DNA of 17,492 nt from Solirubrobacteraceae bacterium (GTDB lineage Bacteria; Actinomycetota; Thermoleophilia; Solirubrobacterales; Solirubrobacteraceae): the NCBI GenBank assembly GCA_016462625.1, contig JAEMSV010000079.1, positions 1-17,492 on the forward strand, written 5' to 3'. The notes beneath the pieces were generated by a model. It was not told where the DNA came from and did not search any database. It saw only the letters and a list, made by a program, of their open reading frames with translations. The translations under genes were made by a program, and so were the position numbers. Shown here one piece after another: positions 11,208 through 17,492 of the stretch (position 1 is the first letter of the stretch; each line of letters opens with the position of its first letter).

Positions 11208-12320
11208 TCAGTGCAGCTCGCGCGCGACCCGCAGCGCCATGGCCTCGAGCGCGAGCTCCTCACCGGGGTTCAGCTGCAGGGAGGCGCGGGTGTCGTCGAC
11301 GTGCGCGAACGCGGCGCGCAGGCGGTGCGGCGACCGGCCGGACGCGTCCTCGCGCAGCGCGTCGAGACGGTCGCTGTGGTGGACGAGCTCGTCGGCGCCG
11401 TCGGCCACGCACGCCGCGTCGCGATACCAGAGTCCGACGAGCTGGAGCCCATGGTCGAGCGCCGCGGTCCGTGCGCGGCGCTGAGCGCGGGTCGCGCCCT
11501 CCTCGCGCTCGCGCTGCACGCGCTTGCGCTCCTTCTTGGGCACCAGCTCGAGCTCGTCCTCGAGGCCCTCGAGCGCGGCGGCGCCTGCCTCCTCCCCCGT
11601 GGCCTTCGCCGGATCGAGCAGCCCGAGCCACGGGGCGCCCGCGAGCTCATCGCGCATGGCCGCCCGCGCGAGCCGCTCGGATGCCGCGCGCAGGGCGGGA
11701 CCGCTGCCCAACGCGAGGGCGAGCGCCCGCTCGCCGTCCCCGAGACCGAGCCGCGCGCACGCGTCGGCCGTCTCCGGCGGCACGCCCCGGGAGCCCACGA
11801 AGCGCGCGAGCTCCTCGATCGGCGGCGCGTCGAACCGGACGGGCTGGCAGCGTGAGCGGATCGTCGGCAGCACCTCGCCGGGGCGCGTCGTGAGCAGCAG
11901 GAGGTGCGCGAATGACGGCGGCTCCTCGAGCGTCTTGAGCATCCGGTTGGCGGCCTGGTCGTTCAGCTCGTCGGCGGCCTCGATGACGAACACGCGGCGG
12001 CGCGCCTCGAACGGCGTGCGCGTCGCGGCCGCGACGACGGGCTGGTCGATGTCGGCGACGAGGATGCCTGCGGCGCTGCGGGGCTTGACCCAGGTCAGGT
12101 CCGGGTGCGCGCCGTGCTCGATGCGCGCGAGAACGGCGGCGGGATCAGTGCCGGCGAGGCCGTCGCTCAAGAGCGCCGCGGCGAACGCCCGGGCCACGGC
12201 GCGCTTGCCGCTGCCCGCCGGCCCATGGAAGAGGTAGGCGTGCGACGGTGCTCCGTTCGGCGCAAGCGCAGCGCCGAGCACCGCGGCGGCGTGCGGATGG
12301 CGTTCGGTCCCGGAGAGCAT
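11208..12320 (-). CDS. holB: DNA polymerase III subunit delta'
   Basis: This 370-aa protein is the clamp-loader delta' subunit, which with tau/gamma and delta loads the beta clamp on DNA. The N-terminal AAA+ module has HAYLFHGPAGSGKRAVARAF with a Walker A at 33-40, a Walker B-like VFVIEAADEL (about 110-119), TLEEPP (130-135) and the SRC motif in PTIRSRCQPV (156-158). A lid and a helical collar domain follow (about 165-370), with a Lys/Arg-rich insert KKERKRVQREREEG. The four-Cys zinc module found in many delta' proteins between Walker A and Walker B is missing. tmk, often its operon partner, is nearby but on the opposite strand. The start has TAGGAT 8 bases upstream and no Shine-Dalgarno. Confidence 0.9.
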   Translation of the reverse strand: MLSGTERHPHAAAVLGAALAPNGAPSHAYLFHGPAGSGKRAVARAFAAALLSDGLAGTDPAAVLARIEHGAHPDLTWVKPRSAAGILVADIDQPVVAAATRTPFEARRRVFVIEAADELNDQAANRMLKTLEEPPSFAHLLLLTTRPGEVLPTIRSRCQPVRFDAPPIEELARFVGSRGVPPETADACARLGLGDGERALALALGSGPALRAASERLARAAMRDELAGAPWLGLLDPAKATGEEAGAAALEGLEDELELVPKKERKRVQREREEGATRAQRRARTAALDHGLQLVGLWYRDAACVADGADELVHHSDRLDALREDASGRSPHRLRAAFAHVDDTRASLQLNPGEELALEAMALRVARELH

Positions 12321-12564
12321 GCCCGCGCATCCTAGGCCCGGCGGTCCCGGGCTTGGCGCGTCCCCCGCGACATCCGGCGTGGCGCACGGGGACCTCGGTC
12401 GGCAGCAGCAGGCACGCGATGCCCGCGGTCGGGATCACGGCGAGCACGAGCGCCGACATGAGCCGGGCCGGATCCAGTGAGCCCGCGACATCGGCAAGCC
12501 AGAGTGCCGTCAGCGTGGCGGTGACGGCGAACACGGCGGCGAGGACGGCGCGGCGCAGAGACAT
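12145..12564 (-). CDS. small two-helix membrane protein, end uncertain
   Basis: From ATG 12564 the frame gives MSLRRAVLAAVFAVTATLTA then LWLADVAGSLDPARLMSALV and LAVIPTAGIACLLLPTEVPV, two clear membrane segments at about residues 5-25 and 34-52 with a short Asp-containing loop. After about residue 60 the translation turns into Arg/Ala-rich nonsense and runs 176 bases into holB before its stop at 12145. The real protein is therefore probably about 60-75 residues. A one-base shift near 12370 would end it at the TAG at 12334-12332, which also forms the first bases of holB's -10-like TAGGAT. Either a frameshift or an unusually long overlap is present. The function is unknown. Confidence 0.45.
   Translation of the reverse strand: MSLRRAVLAAVFAVTATLTALWLADVAGSLDPARLMSALVLAVIPTAGIACLLLPTEVPVRHAGCRGGRAKPGTAGPRMRGHALRDRTPSARRRGARRCACAERSTVARLPLPWAGGQRQARRGPGVRRGALERRPRRH
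12329..12334 (-). promoter_or_regulatory. -10-like TAGGAT, leaderless start of holB
   Basis: On the minus strand TAGGAT lies 8 bases before the holB ATG (12320) with no ribosome-binding site, repeating the pattern of other starts in this window. Confidence 0.45.
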
Positions 12565-12600
12565 GGCGAAGGGGAACGACGGAGTACGACCCACCCACGT

Positions 12601-12621
12601 CATCGGCTGATGCAGCCGATG
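12601..12621. terminator. stem-loop between two small membrane-protein genes
   Basis: CATCGGCTG (12601-12609) and CAGCCGATG (12613-12621) form a perfect 9-bp stem with a 3-base ATG loop. On the minus strand it starts 9 bases after the stop of the 96-aa gene (12631) and lies 37 bases before the next ATG (12564). A terminator is most likely and an operator is possible. Confidence 0.45.
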
Positions 12622-12630
12622 GCATGAGCA

Positions 12631-12921
12631 CTATCGGCGATGTGTCGTCCGACGTGCGCGGGTTGTCCCGCTCGGAGGGGTCGGCCGGCGCCTCCGCGGG
12701 GCCGGCGTCAGCCTCCTGCGGGGCGGCTGGCCCCGGCCGCGGCGCGGCGCCAGGATGCCGACGCCGGCGACCAGGACGAACGTGACCGGAACGGCGAGGA
12801 GGAGCGCCGCCACCGTTCCGCCGACCTCGATGCCGCCGCGGAGATCGGCCTGCCACCACGTCAGCGCGACCGCGCTGAGCACGTAGAAGAACACGAGGAG
12901 CTGGAGGGGCCGTCGACCCAT
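12631..12921 (-). CDS. 96-aa membrane protein, hypothetical
   Basis: ATG 12921 opens MGRRPLQLLVFFYVLSAVAL followed by TWWQADLRGGIEVGGTVAAL and LLAVPVTFVLVAGVGILAPR. Two membrane segments (about 6-22 and 35-57) are joined by a short loop, and the tail of about 38 residues is strongly basic (Arg/Pro/Thr), presumably cytoplasmic. A TTG start at 12963 is an alternative but adds an unlikely leader. TATCCG lies 7 bases before the ATG, so a leaderless start is possible. It has the same two-helix layout as the next small gene downstream (12564). It is divergent from the DsbA-fold gene, 76 bases away. The function is unknown. Confidence 0.6.
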   Translation of the reverse strand: MGRRPLQLLVFFYVLSAVALTWWQADLRGGIEVGGTVAALLLAVPVTFVLVAGVGILAPRRGRGQPPRRRLTPAPRRRRPTPPSGTTRARRTTHRR

Positions 12922-12979
12922 CTGCCCGCGGATACCCCCCGAAGGGTGAACCTGGTTCAACAACCGGGCGCAGCGCCGC

Positions 12980-12985
12980 TAACGT
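12980..12985 (+). promoter_or_regulatory. -10-like TAACGT of the DsbA-fold gene
   Basis: TAACGT lies 12 bases before the ATG at 12998, which would give a 5' leader of only about 5 bases. GGAAGG just before the ATG is too close to act as a normal Shine-Dalgarno. Confidence 0.35.
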
Positions 12986-12997
12986 CGCTGGAAGGCC

Positions 12998-13885
12998 ATG
13001 AGCGAAGTCCGGATTCAGATCACGCACTTCAGCGATCCGGGGTGCCCCTGGGCCTACTCCGCGTCCCCCGCCCACGCGGTGCTGCAGTGGCGGTACGGCC
13101 CCCAGCTGTCGTGGCGGCTCGTGCTGATCGGCCTGCGGGAATCGGCTGGCGGCCACTCCTCGTCCGGGTACACGACGGCGCGCCAGGCGTCGGGGTATCT
13201 GAACTTCGGCCGCCGGTTCGGCATGCCGTTCGGGCGCCAGCCGCGCGAGCGCCTCGTCGGCACCGGGCCCGCGTGCCGCGCGGTCGTCGCGACCCGCCGC
13301 GTGGCGCCCGATCGCGAGATCGCCGTCTTCCGCGCGCTGCAGTTCGCGCAGTTCACGACGCCCGGGCTGTTCGACACCGAGGACGGCATTCGCGACGCGC
13401 TCACGCGCGTGGAAGGCCTCGACGTCGAGGCGATCCTCGCCGAGCGTGAGTCCGCGGAGACCGTCGCCGCCTACGAGGCCGACCGCGCCGAGGCCCGCAC
13501 GGCCGCCGGCTCCCCGACCGAGTTCCAGGGCCGCTCGGCGAACACCGACGGCGCCGTCCGCTTCACCGCCCCCTCGCTGAAGCTCGCGACGCCCGACGGG
13601 CGCGCGCTGGAGGTGGGCGGCTTCCAGCCGGTCGAGGCCTACGACGTCGCCATCGCGAACCTCGATCCGACCCTCGAGCGCCGGGACCCCAGCGACGATC
13701 CGATCGCGATCCTCGAGGCGTTCCCCGACGGGCTCACGAGCGCGGAGGCCGCCGCGATCGCCACGCCGCACCTCGGCGAGACCGACCTCGGCGCGACCGA
13801 GCGCGCGTTCATCGCCGCCGCCGACGAGGGCGCAGTGCGCGCCGAGCCGCTCGGCGACAGCACGCTGTGGCGACTGGTCGATTAG
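12998..13885 (+). CDS. DsbA-family thioredoxin-fold protein with CPWA motif
   Basis: This 295-aa protein starts MSEVRIQITHFSDPGCPWAY, the typical N-terminus of the DsbA/FrnE/2-hydroxychromene-2-carboxylate isomerase group: a beta strand followed by the active-site loop. The loop is CPWA (Cys16-Pro-Trp-Ala19), so the second Cys of a CxxC redox pair is missing and disulfide oxidase activity is doubtful. A helical insertion (about 60-170) and a return to the thioredoxin core (FTAPSLKLATPDGRALEVGG, about 186-205) follow. The C-terminal 80 residues (LEAFPDGLTSAEAAAIATPH to STLWRLVD) resemble a small winged-helix-like extension. There is no signal peptide, so it is cytoplasmic. Its TAG stop is part of the -10-like element of tmk, 10 bases upstream of the tmk start. 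Confidence 0.85.
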   Translation: MSEVRIQITHFSDPGCPWAYSASPAHAVLQWRYGPQLSWRLVLIGLRESAGGHSSSGYTTARQASGYLNFGRRFGMPFGRQPRERLVGTGPACRAVVATRRVAPDREIAVFRALQFAQFTTPGLFDTEDGIRDALTRVEGLDVEAILAERESAETVAAYEADRAEARTAAGSPTEFQGRSANTDGAVRFTAPSLKLATPDGRALEVGGFQPVEAYDVAIANLDPTLERRDPSDDPIAILEAFPDGLTSAEAAAIATPHLGETDLGATERAFIAAADEGAVRAEPLGDSTLWRLVD

Positions 13886-13888
13886 GTT
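13883..13888 (+). promoter_or_regulatory. -10-like TAGGTT, leaderless start of tmk
   Basis: TAGGTT lies 7 bases upstream of the tmk ATG with no Shine-Dalgarno. Its TAG is also the stop codon of the preceding gene, so promoter and stop are merged. Confidence 0.45.
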
Positions 13889-13895
13889 GGCGCCC

Positions 13896-14516
13896 ATGCG
13901 CGGGCGCCTGATCACCGTCGAAGGCCTCGACGGCGCGGGGAAGTCGACGCTCGCCACGGCGCTCGTCGCCGCGCTGCGCGAGCAGGGCGTCGACGTCGAG
14001 CTCCTCCGTGAGCCCGGCGGCGTCCTGCTGGCCGAGCGGATCCGCGAGCTCGTGAAGGACCCGGCTCTTCCGTGCGACCCGCGGGCGGAGGCGCTGCTCT
14101 ACGCCGCCGCCCGCGCGCAGCTCGTCGCCGAGACGCTCGAGCCGATGCTCGCGAGCGGTCGGACCGTCCTGCTCGACCGGTTCGTGGACTCGTCGCTGGC
14201 CTACCAGGGCGCCGGCCGTGGGCTCGGGGTCCAGGAGATCGCGGCCCTCAACGCGTTCGCCACCGGCGGCCTCACCCCCGACCGCACGCTGCTCCTGCGG
14301 GTGGCGCCCGAGACCGGCCGCGCGCGCCTCGACGAGCGGGGCGAGGCGCCCGACCGGCTCGAGCTCGCCGGCAAAGAATTCTTCACACGCGTCGCGGCCG
14401 CGTACGATGCCCTGGCCGCGGCAGAGCCGGGGCGTTTCACGATCGTGGATGCGGGGAGAACACCGGACGCGGTTCTGGCCGATGCGCTGGAAGCCTTGCG
14501 CGATCTGCCCCTCTGA
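13896..14516 (+). CDS. tmk: thymidylate kinase
   Basis: This 206-aa dTMP kinase makes dTDP from dTMP and ATP in the dTTP pathway, and its length is typical. The P-loop is GLDGAGKST (residues 10-18). REPGG is at 38-42 (a Val follows where many homologues have Thr). DRF at 94-96 is the DR(Y/F) catalytic motif, followed by VDSSLAYQGAGRG, which contacts the thymine nucleotide. The lid is around 142-165 (RARLDERGEAPDRLELAGKE). ATG 13896 was chosen over a TTG three codons upstream because it directly begins the MRGRLITVEG strand. holB, its frequent operon partner, lies 1.6 kb away on the other strand. Confidence 0.95.
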   Translation: MRGRLITVEGLDGAGKSTLATALVAALREQGVDVELLREPGGVLLAERIRELVKDPALPCDPRAEALLYAAARAQLVAETLEPMLASGRTVLLDRFVDSSLAYQGAGRGLGVQEIAALNAFATGGLTPDRTLLLRVAPETGRARLDERGEAPDRLELAGKEFFTRVAAAYDALAAAEPGRFTIVDAGRTPDAVLADALEALRDLPL

Positions 14517-14524
14517 CGCGAAGC

Positions 14525-14530
14525 TACGCA
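14525..14530 (+). promoter_or_regulatory. -10-like TACGCA, leaderless start
   Basis: TACGCA lies 7 bases before the ATG at 14538 with no Shine-Dalgarno. It is 8 bases after the tmk stop, so the downstream gene may have its own promoter. Confidence 0.3.
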
Positions 14531-14537
14531 GCTGTCC

Positions 14538-15098
14538 ATGGCGATCTTCGAACTTCACGGCTTCACCCGATCTCCCGCCGCGCCCGGCTGGGAGGTGCTC
14601 CGCCTGAGCGGAATCTGGCGCTCGGGCCACGCCCGCCGGCTGCCGTACGCGTGGCTCCTGGTCGACGACGGCCGCCGCGCCCTCCGGGTCATGCCCGCCC
14701 CCGCGGTCGCCCATCCGGTCGCCGACCCGGCGGGCAGCCAGTGGGACGCAGCGTTCCCCCTGCCCAGCGACCTGCTCGGCAGCGGGCGCCTCGCGTTCGC
14801 CCTGCGGTGCGGTGACGTCGTGACGATCGATCTGCCGCGGCCGACGCCGGGCGCGCCCGACCCCGACGGCGCGAACGCCGCCGGCGAGCCCGCCGCCGCC
14901 GCAGCCGCGCAGCACAACGCCGCCGAGGCCGAGCGCCAGCGGGCCGAGCTGGAGGACCGCGTGCGCGCCGCCGAGGCGCGGGCCCGCGCGTCCGAGCGGG
15001 CGCTGGAGGCCTCGCGCGCAGCGCTCACGTTGGCCGAGGAGTCGCGCATGGAGCGCGAGAAGGCCGACGCGGCGGCCGCGGAGGCCGAACCGGTCTAA
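14538..15098 (+). CDS. hypothetical protein with C-terminal coiled coil
   Basis: This 186-aa protein has two parts. Residues 1-100 form a beta-rich domain (IFELHGFTRSPAAPGWEVLR, LSGIWRSGHARRLPYAWLLV, ALRCGDVVTIDLP) that is not recognised. After a Pro/Ala linker (101-125), residues 126-180 are an Ala/Glu/Arg-rich heptad-like helix (AEAERQRAELEDRVRAAEAR onwards) expected to be a coiled coil. There is no signal peptide or membrane segment. The ATG 14538 follows tmk by 21 bases on the same strand. Its TAA stop interlocks with the stop of the convergent ligase gene (4-base overlap, CTAA). A structural or scaffold role is possible, without direct evidence. Confidence 0.7.
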   Translation: MAIFELHGFTRSPAAPGWEVLRLSGIWRSGHARRLPYAWLLVDDGRRALRVMPAPAVAHPVADPAGSQWDAAFPLPSDLLGSGRLAFALRCGDVVTIDLPRPTPGAPDPDGANAAGEPAAAAAAQHNAAEAERQRAELEDRVRAAEARARASERALEASRAALTLAEESRMEREKADAAAAEAEPV

Positions 15099-17371
15099 GG
15101 CTGGAGCGGGTCGACCGTGTCGCTCGCGGGCGGCTCGGCGAACTCGTCCCCTGAGCCGGTCGTGCCGGTGTCCGGCTGCGTCGGTGCGACGTCGTCGGGC
15201 AGCGGATCGGTCTCCTCGGGAATGCTCTGCCCGGCGTTGTCGGGCCCACCATCCGGGGCGGCCGTGACCGGCGCCTGCTCGGGCGTCAGCGGCGTGCCCG
15301 TCGCGGTGGGCGAACCCGCCGGCGGCGCCTCGAACGCCACGGCGTCGGTCGCCAGCTGACGGGCCACCGCGGAGAGCGGGTCGAGCGCGAGCGCCCGCTC
15401 CGCCGCCTGGGTGAAGCCGGCGCGGTCGGCCTGCGCCTGCGCGACGCTCGCGAGGATGCTCCACGCCTCGGTGCTGTCGGGCTCGCGGTCGACGGCCTCC
15501 AGCGCGGACGTCCGCGCCTGGGCAAGCCGGCCACGGCGCATGGCGACCGTCGCCTCGGCGATCGGTCCCTGCGCGGAGAGCGGGTCGAGCTTCGAGGCGA
15601 GCGCCGCGTTGAGCGCCGCGGTCTGCTGCTTGTCCGTCCCCGCACCGACCGGGAGCGCGCTCGCGGTCCGGGCCTTCAGCTCGGCCCGCGCGGGCAGGAT
15701 GATCGAGAGCGACAGCGCGGCCAGTCCGAGGACCCCGGCGATGAGGGCGAGCACGCGGGCGGTCTCCCCGGGATCGCTCAGGCCCAGCGCGCGGCGGCGG
15801 CGCAGCAGCCCCGCGTCGGGCGTCAGCGCGGCGACGGTGCCGAGCATCAGGAAGGCGGGGACGGCGACGCCGATCAGCAGGAGCGTGGTCTCCCACGCGC
15901 ACGCGAAGACCCAGGCCGCGCCACCGGCCGCCAGCGCGGCAGCCAGGGTCCGTTCCCGGCCCTCGGGCAGAGAGCGGACACGGAGGATCGCGGCGATCAT
16001 CAGGGCCAGCAGCGCACCGATGCCCAGTGCGGTGCCGATCGCGCCCCCCTCCGCAAGGAGCGTCATCGGCTGGCTGCGCGCGCTCGCTGCGGGGAACGGC
16101 GCGCTGCGGTAGCGGCGGTGCTCGACCGGGAAGGCGCCCATGCCCGCGCCGTCGATCGGCTTGTCGGAGGCCATGCCCGCGGCCTCCTGCCAGAGGTCCC
16201 AGCGCCGGTCGGCGTTCGGGGTGCCGAAGCGGTCGGGTTGGGTCAGCTCGACGGGCGGGTCGTCGATGACGTCGTCGCGCAGGCGCTCCAGCGCGCCGCG
16301 GACGCCGCCTTCGGACATCGCGGCGATGACGATCACGGCGATCGCGGCCGCCGCGGCGAGGACCATGACGACCCGGCGGCCGGTCGTTCCCAGACCGCGG
16401 CGCGGAGCGGCGCCGCGGCGCTCGAGCAGCAGCAGCGCCCAGCCGATCGCCAGCAGCGCGACGAGACCGGCGAGCAGGACACCGCCGAGGACGATCCCGT
16501 CGTCGACGCGCGGGTCCTCGCTGAGGCCGTTCGTCCCGAGGCTCGGGCGGGTCAGCGCGAGGGCAAGCGCCGGCGCCGCGGCGATGGCGGCGGCGAACAG
16601 CCAGCCGAGGAGTCCGGTGCCGCCGCGGCGCAGCCAGGCCAGCAGCACGATGCCGATCAGCAGCGCCACGACCGCCCCGCGCGACGCGGCGAGCAGCATC
16701 GCGACGAGCTGGAGCCAGAGGCCCGTCAGGGCGGCCAGCCGAACGGTGGCCGTCCGGCTCGCGTCGGTGCAGACGGCGAGCGCGAGCGGCGCGCCGATGG
16801 CGCACAGCAGCCCCAGCGCCGTGGGGTTGCCCAGGGGGCCGGCGAGCCGCCCGGTCGACACGCCCTCGTCGAAGACCGCCGGCAGCACGCGGCCGGCCAG
16901 AGCGCAGAAGGCGGTGAACCCGAACACGCCGAGCAGGCCGAGACCCAGGCGCTCGGCCGCGCGCGCGGAGGACGCCCCGCAGGTGAAGGCCAGCAGGACG
17001 ACGAGCGCATACGCGAGCGCGCGGTTGACCCACGACCAGGTCTCGCCGGGCGCAACGGTCCAGATCAGCGAGAGCCCCGCCCAGACGCCGAGCGCGGCCA
17101 GGAGGCCCAGCCCGACCCACGCCAGGCGCGGGGCGTGCGGGGCGATCGTCTCGGTCAGCAGCCAGGCGACCGCGACGACGAGCGCGCACGCGACGATCGC
17201 GAGCTGGGTGGTGCGCGCGGCGTCGAGGCCGAAGGCGTCGATCCCGAGCGTCGCGACCGCCGCGAGCGCCACGAGCAGGCCGACCAGCGGCGCGCCAGGT
17301 TGGCGGCGTGTGCCTGCGGGGAGCGCCGACGAGGTGATCGTCAGCGGCGGCGGAGAGCTGATTGCGGCCAT
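15095..17371 (-). CDS. O-antigen ligase-type membrane protein with C-terminal TPR-like region
   Basis: This 758-aa protein has about 12 hydrophobic segments between residues 28 and 560. A large extracytoplasmic loop (about 365-430, PDRFGTPNADRRWDLWQEAA and MGAFPVEHRRYRS) carries the Arg/Trp/His-rich pattern of Wzy_C/WaaL-type ligases, including a GAGMGAF segment. These enzymes join lipid-linked glycans to acceptors or polymerise them at the outer face of the membrane. Residues about 575-670 are helical with TPR spacing (TDKQQTAALNAALASKLDPL, AWSILASVAQAQADRAGFTQ, ALALDPLS). The last 80 residues are Pro/Thr/Asp-rich and disordered. Actinobacterial surface-polysaccharide or glycoprotein assembly is inferred. 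The start at 17371 has no clear ribosome-binding site. No other glycan genes are in the window. Confidence 0.82.
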   Translation of the reverse strand: MAAISSPPPLTITSSALPAGTRRQPGAPLVGLLVALAAVATLGIDAFGLDAARTTQLAIVACALVVAVAWLLTETIAPHAPRLAWVGLGLLAALGVWAGLSLIWTVAPGETWSWVNRALAYALVVLLAFTCGASSARAAERLGLGLLGVFGFTAFCALAGRVLPAVFDEGVSTGRLAGPLGNPTALGLLCAIGAPLALAVCTDASRTATVRLAALTGLWLQLVAMLLAASRGAVVALLIGIVLLAWLRRGGTGLLGWLFAAAIAAAPALALALTRPSLGTNGLSEDPRVDDGIVLGGVLLAGLVALLAIGWALLLLERRGAAPRRGLGTTGRRVVMVLAAAAAIAVIVIAAMSEGGVRGALERLRDDVIDDPPVELTQPDRFGTPNADRRWDLWQEAAGMASDKPIDGAGMGAFPVEHRRYRSAPFPAASARSQPMTLLAEGGAIGTALGIGALLALMIAAILRVRSLPEGRERTLAAALAAGGAAWVFACAWETTLLLIGVAVPAFLMLGTVAALTPDAGLLRRRRALGLSDPGETARVLALIAGVLGLAALSLSIILPARAELKARTASALPVGAGTDKQQTAALNAALASKLDPLSAQGPIAEATVAMRRGRLAQARTSALEAVDREPDSTEAWSILASVAQAQADRAGFTQAAERALALDPLSAVARQLATDAVAFEAPPAGSPTATGTPLTPEQAPVTAAPDGGPDNAGQSIPEETDPLPDDVAPTQPDTGTTGSGDEFAEPPASDTVDPLQP

Positions 17372-17447
17372 CGGAGATTCGGAGCGGCGCGGCCATGCGG
17401 GCGGGTCCAGGAGGACGTCGCCGGGCTGTTCGCGGCTCTCGCGATGC

Positions 17448-17453
17448 TACCGT
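17448..17453 (+). promoter_or_regulatory. -10-like TACCGT of an edge gene
   Basis: TACCGT lies 11 bases before an ATG at 17465. It sits in the gap between the ligase start (17371, minus) and the window end, consistent with a divergent gene with a very short leader. Confidence 0.3.
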
Positions 17454-17464
17454 CCGCCCCCGCC

Positions 17465-17492
17465 ATGCGATCCGCACGCGCCATCGTGCTCG
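17465..17492 (+). CDS. start of a divergent gene, cut by the window end
   Basis: ATG 17465 opens MRSARAIVL and runs off the window. The basic residues followed by a hydrophobic stretch could begin a signal peptide, or the first strand of a Rossmann-like fold. Only nine residues are visible, so no function can be given. Support comes from the -10-like TACCGT upstream and the divergent position. Confidence 0.3.

Noticed and set aside
12332..13957. 541-codon open frame on the minus strand
   Set aside because: It lies antisense to the DsbA-fold gene and has low-complexity composition. Only its last codons are of interest, as a possible shifted end of the small membrane protein.
13809..17477. 1222-codon open frame on the minus strand
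   Set aside because: Translation is Arg/Ala/Gly/Pro-rich without domains. It is a GC-rich shadow of the ligase-type gene, tmk and the coiled-coil gene, which are all convincing in other frames.

Overview
The window is very GC-rich, tightly packed chromosomal DNA. The most likely source is a Solirubrobacterales-type actinobacterium (class Thermoleophilia). That placement is an inference from several traits: the GC-saturated codon use, leaderless-looking promoters, a secreted RTX-repeat protein ending in a Lys/Arg-rich Ig-like domain, an actinobacterial-type GAF/winged-helix regulator, and the general gene style. No rRNA is present to confirm it.

Region 1 (1-3394) is an accessory island in a tRNA gene. 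An intact tRNA-Thr(CGT) lies on the minus strand at 3322-3394. Its 3' part, from the anticodon loop to just past the discriminator base, is duplicated exactly (43 bp) at 91-133. These direct repeats bracket about 3.2 kb of lower-GC, structure-rich DNA inserted between an AHSA1-like gene (only its last codons are in the window) and the tRNA. No integrase, excisionase, relaxase or replication gene is visible. The island carries a 285-aa helical protein with a HEPN/Abi-like look, four small genes (33, 82, 60 and 94 aa; three of them have a hydrophobic segment), iteron-like repeats, operator-like palindromes, a cluster of strong inverted repeats, and traces of decayed coding sequence. It looks like a non-autonomous, cargo-only island or satellite whose integrase is lost or supplied from elsewhere.

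Region 2 (3395-10168) is chromosomal. It holds a haem-binding (CxxCH) protein, a four-Cys zinc-ribbon protein, a secreted RTX-type calcium-binding protein, and an NAD(P)-dependent aldehyde dehydrogenase divergent from a GAF/winged-helix regulator with repeated GTTGCAAC palindromes between them. An SRPBCC-fold gene then diverges from a TetR regulator, with a perfect 15-bp palindrome between them. The last two pairs look like self-contained regulatory modules.

Region 3 (10188-12921, minus strand) has two paralogous lipoproteins downstream of holB (DNA polymerase III delta'), followed by two small membrane proteins. The end of one of these runs into holB and may be frameshifted.

Region 4 (12998-17492) has a DsbA-fold protein with a CPWA motif, tmk (thymidylate kinase) and a coiled-coil hypothetical protein on the plus strand. 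Tail-to-tail with these is a large O-antigen-ligase-type membrane protein with a TPR-like C-terminus. A new plus-strand gene probably begins at the right edge. Many starts have a TANNNT hexamer 5-8 nt upstream and no Shine-Dalgarno sequence, so leaderless transcription seems common here.
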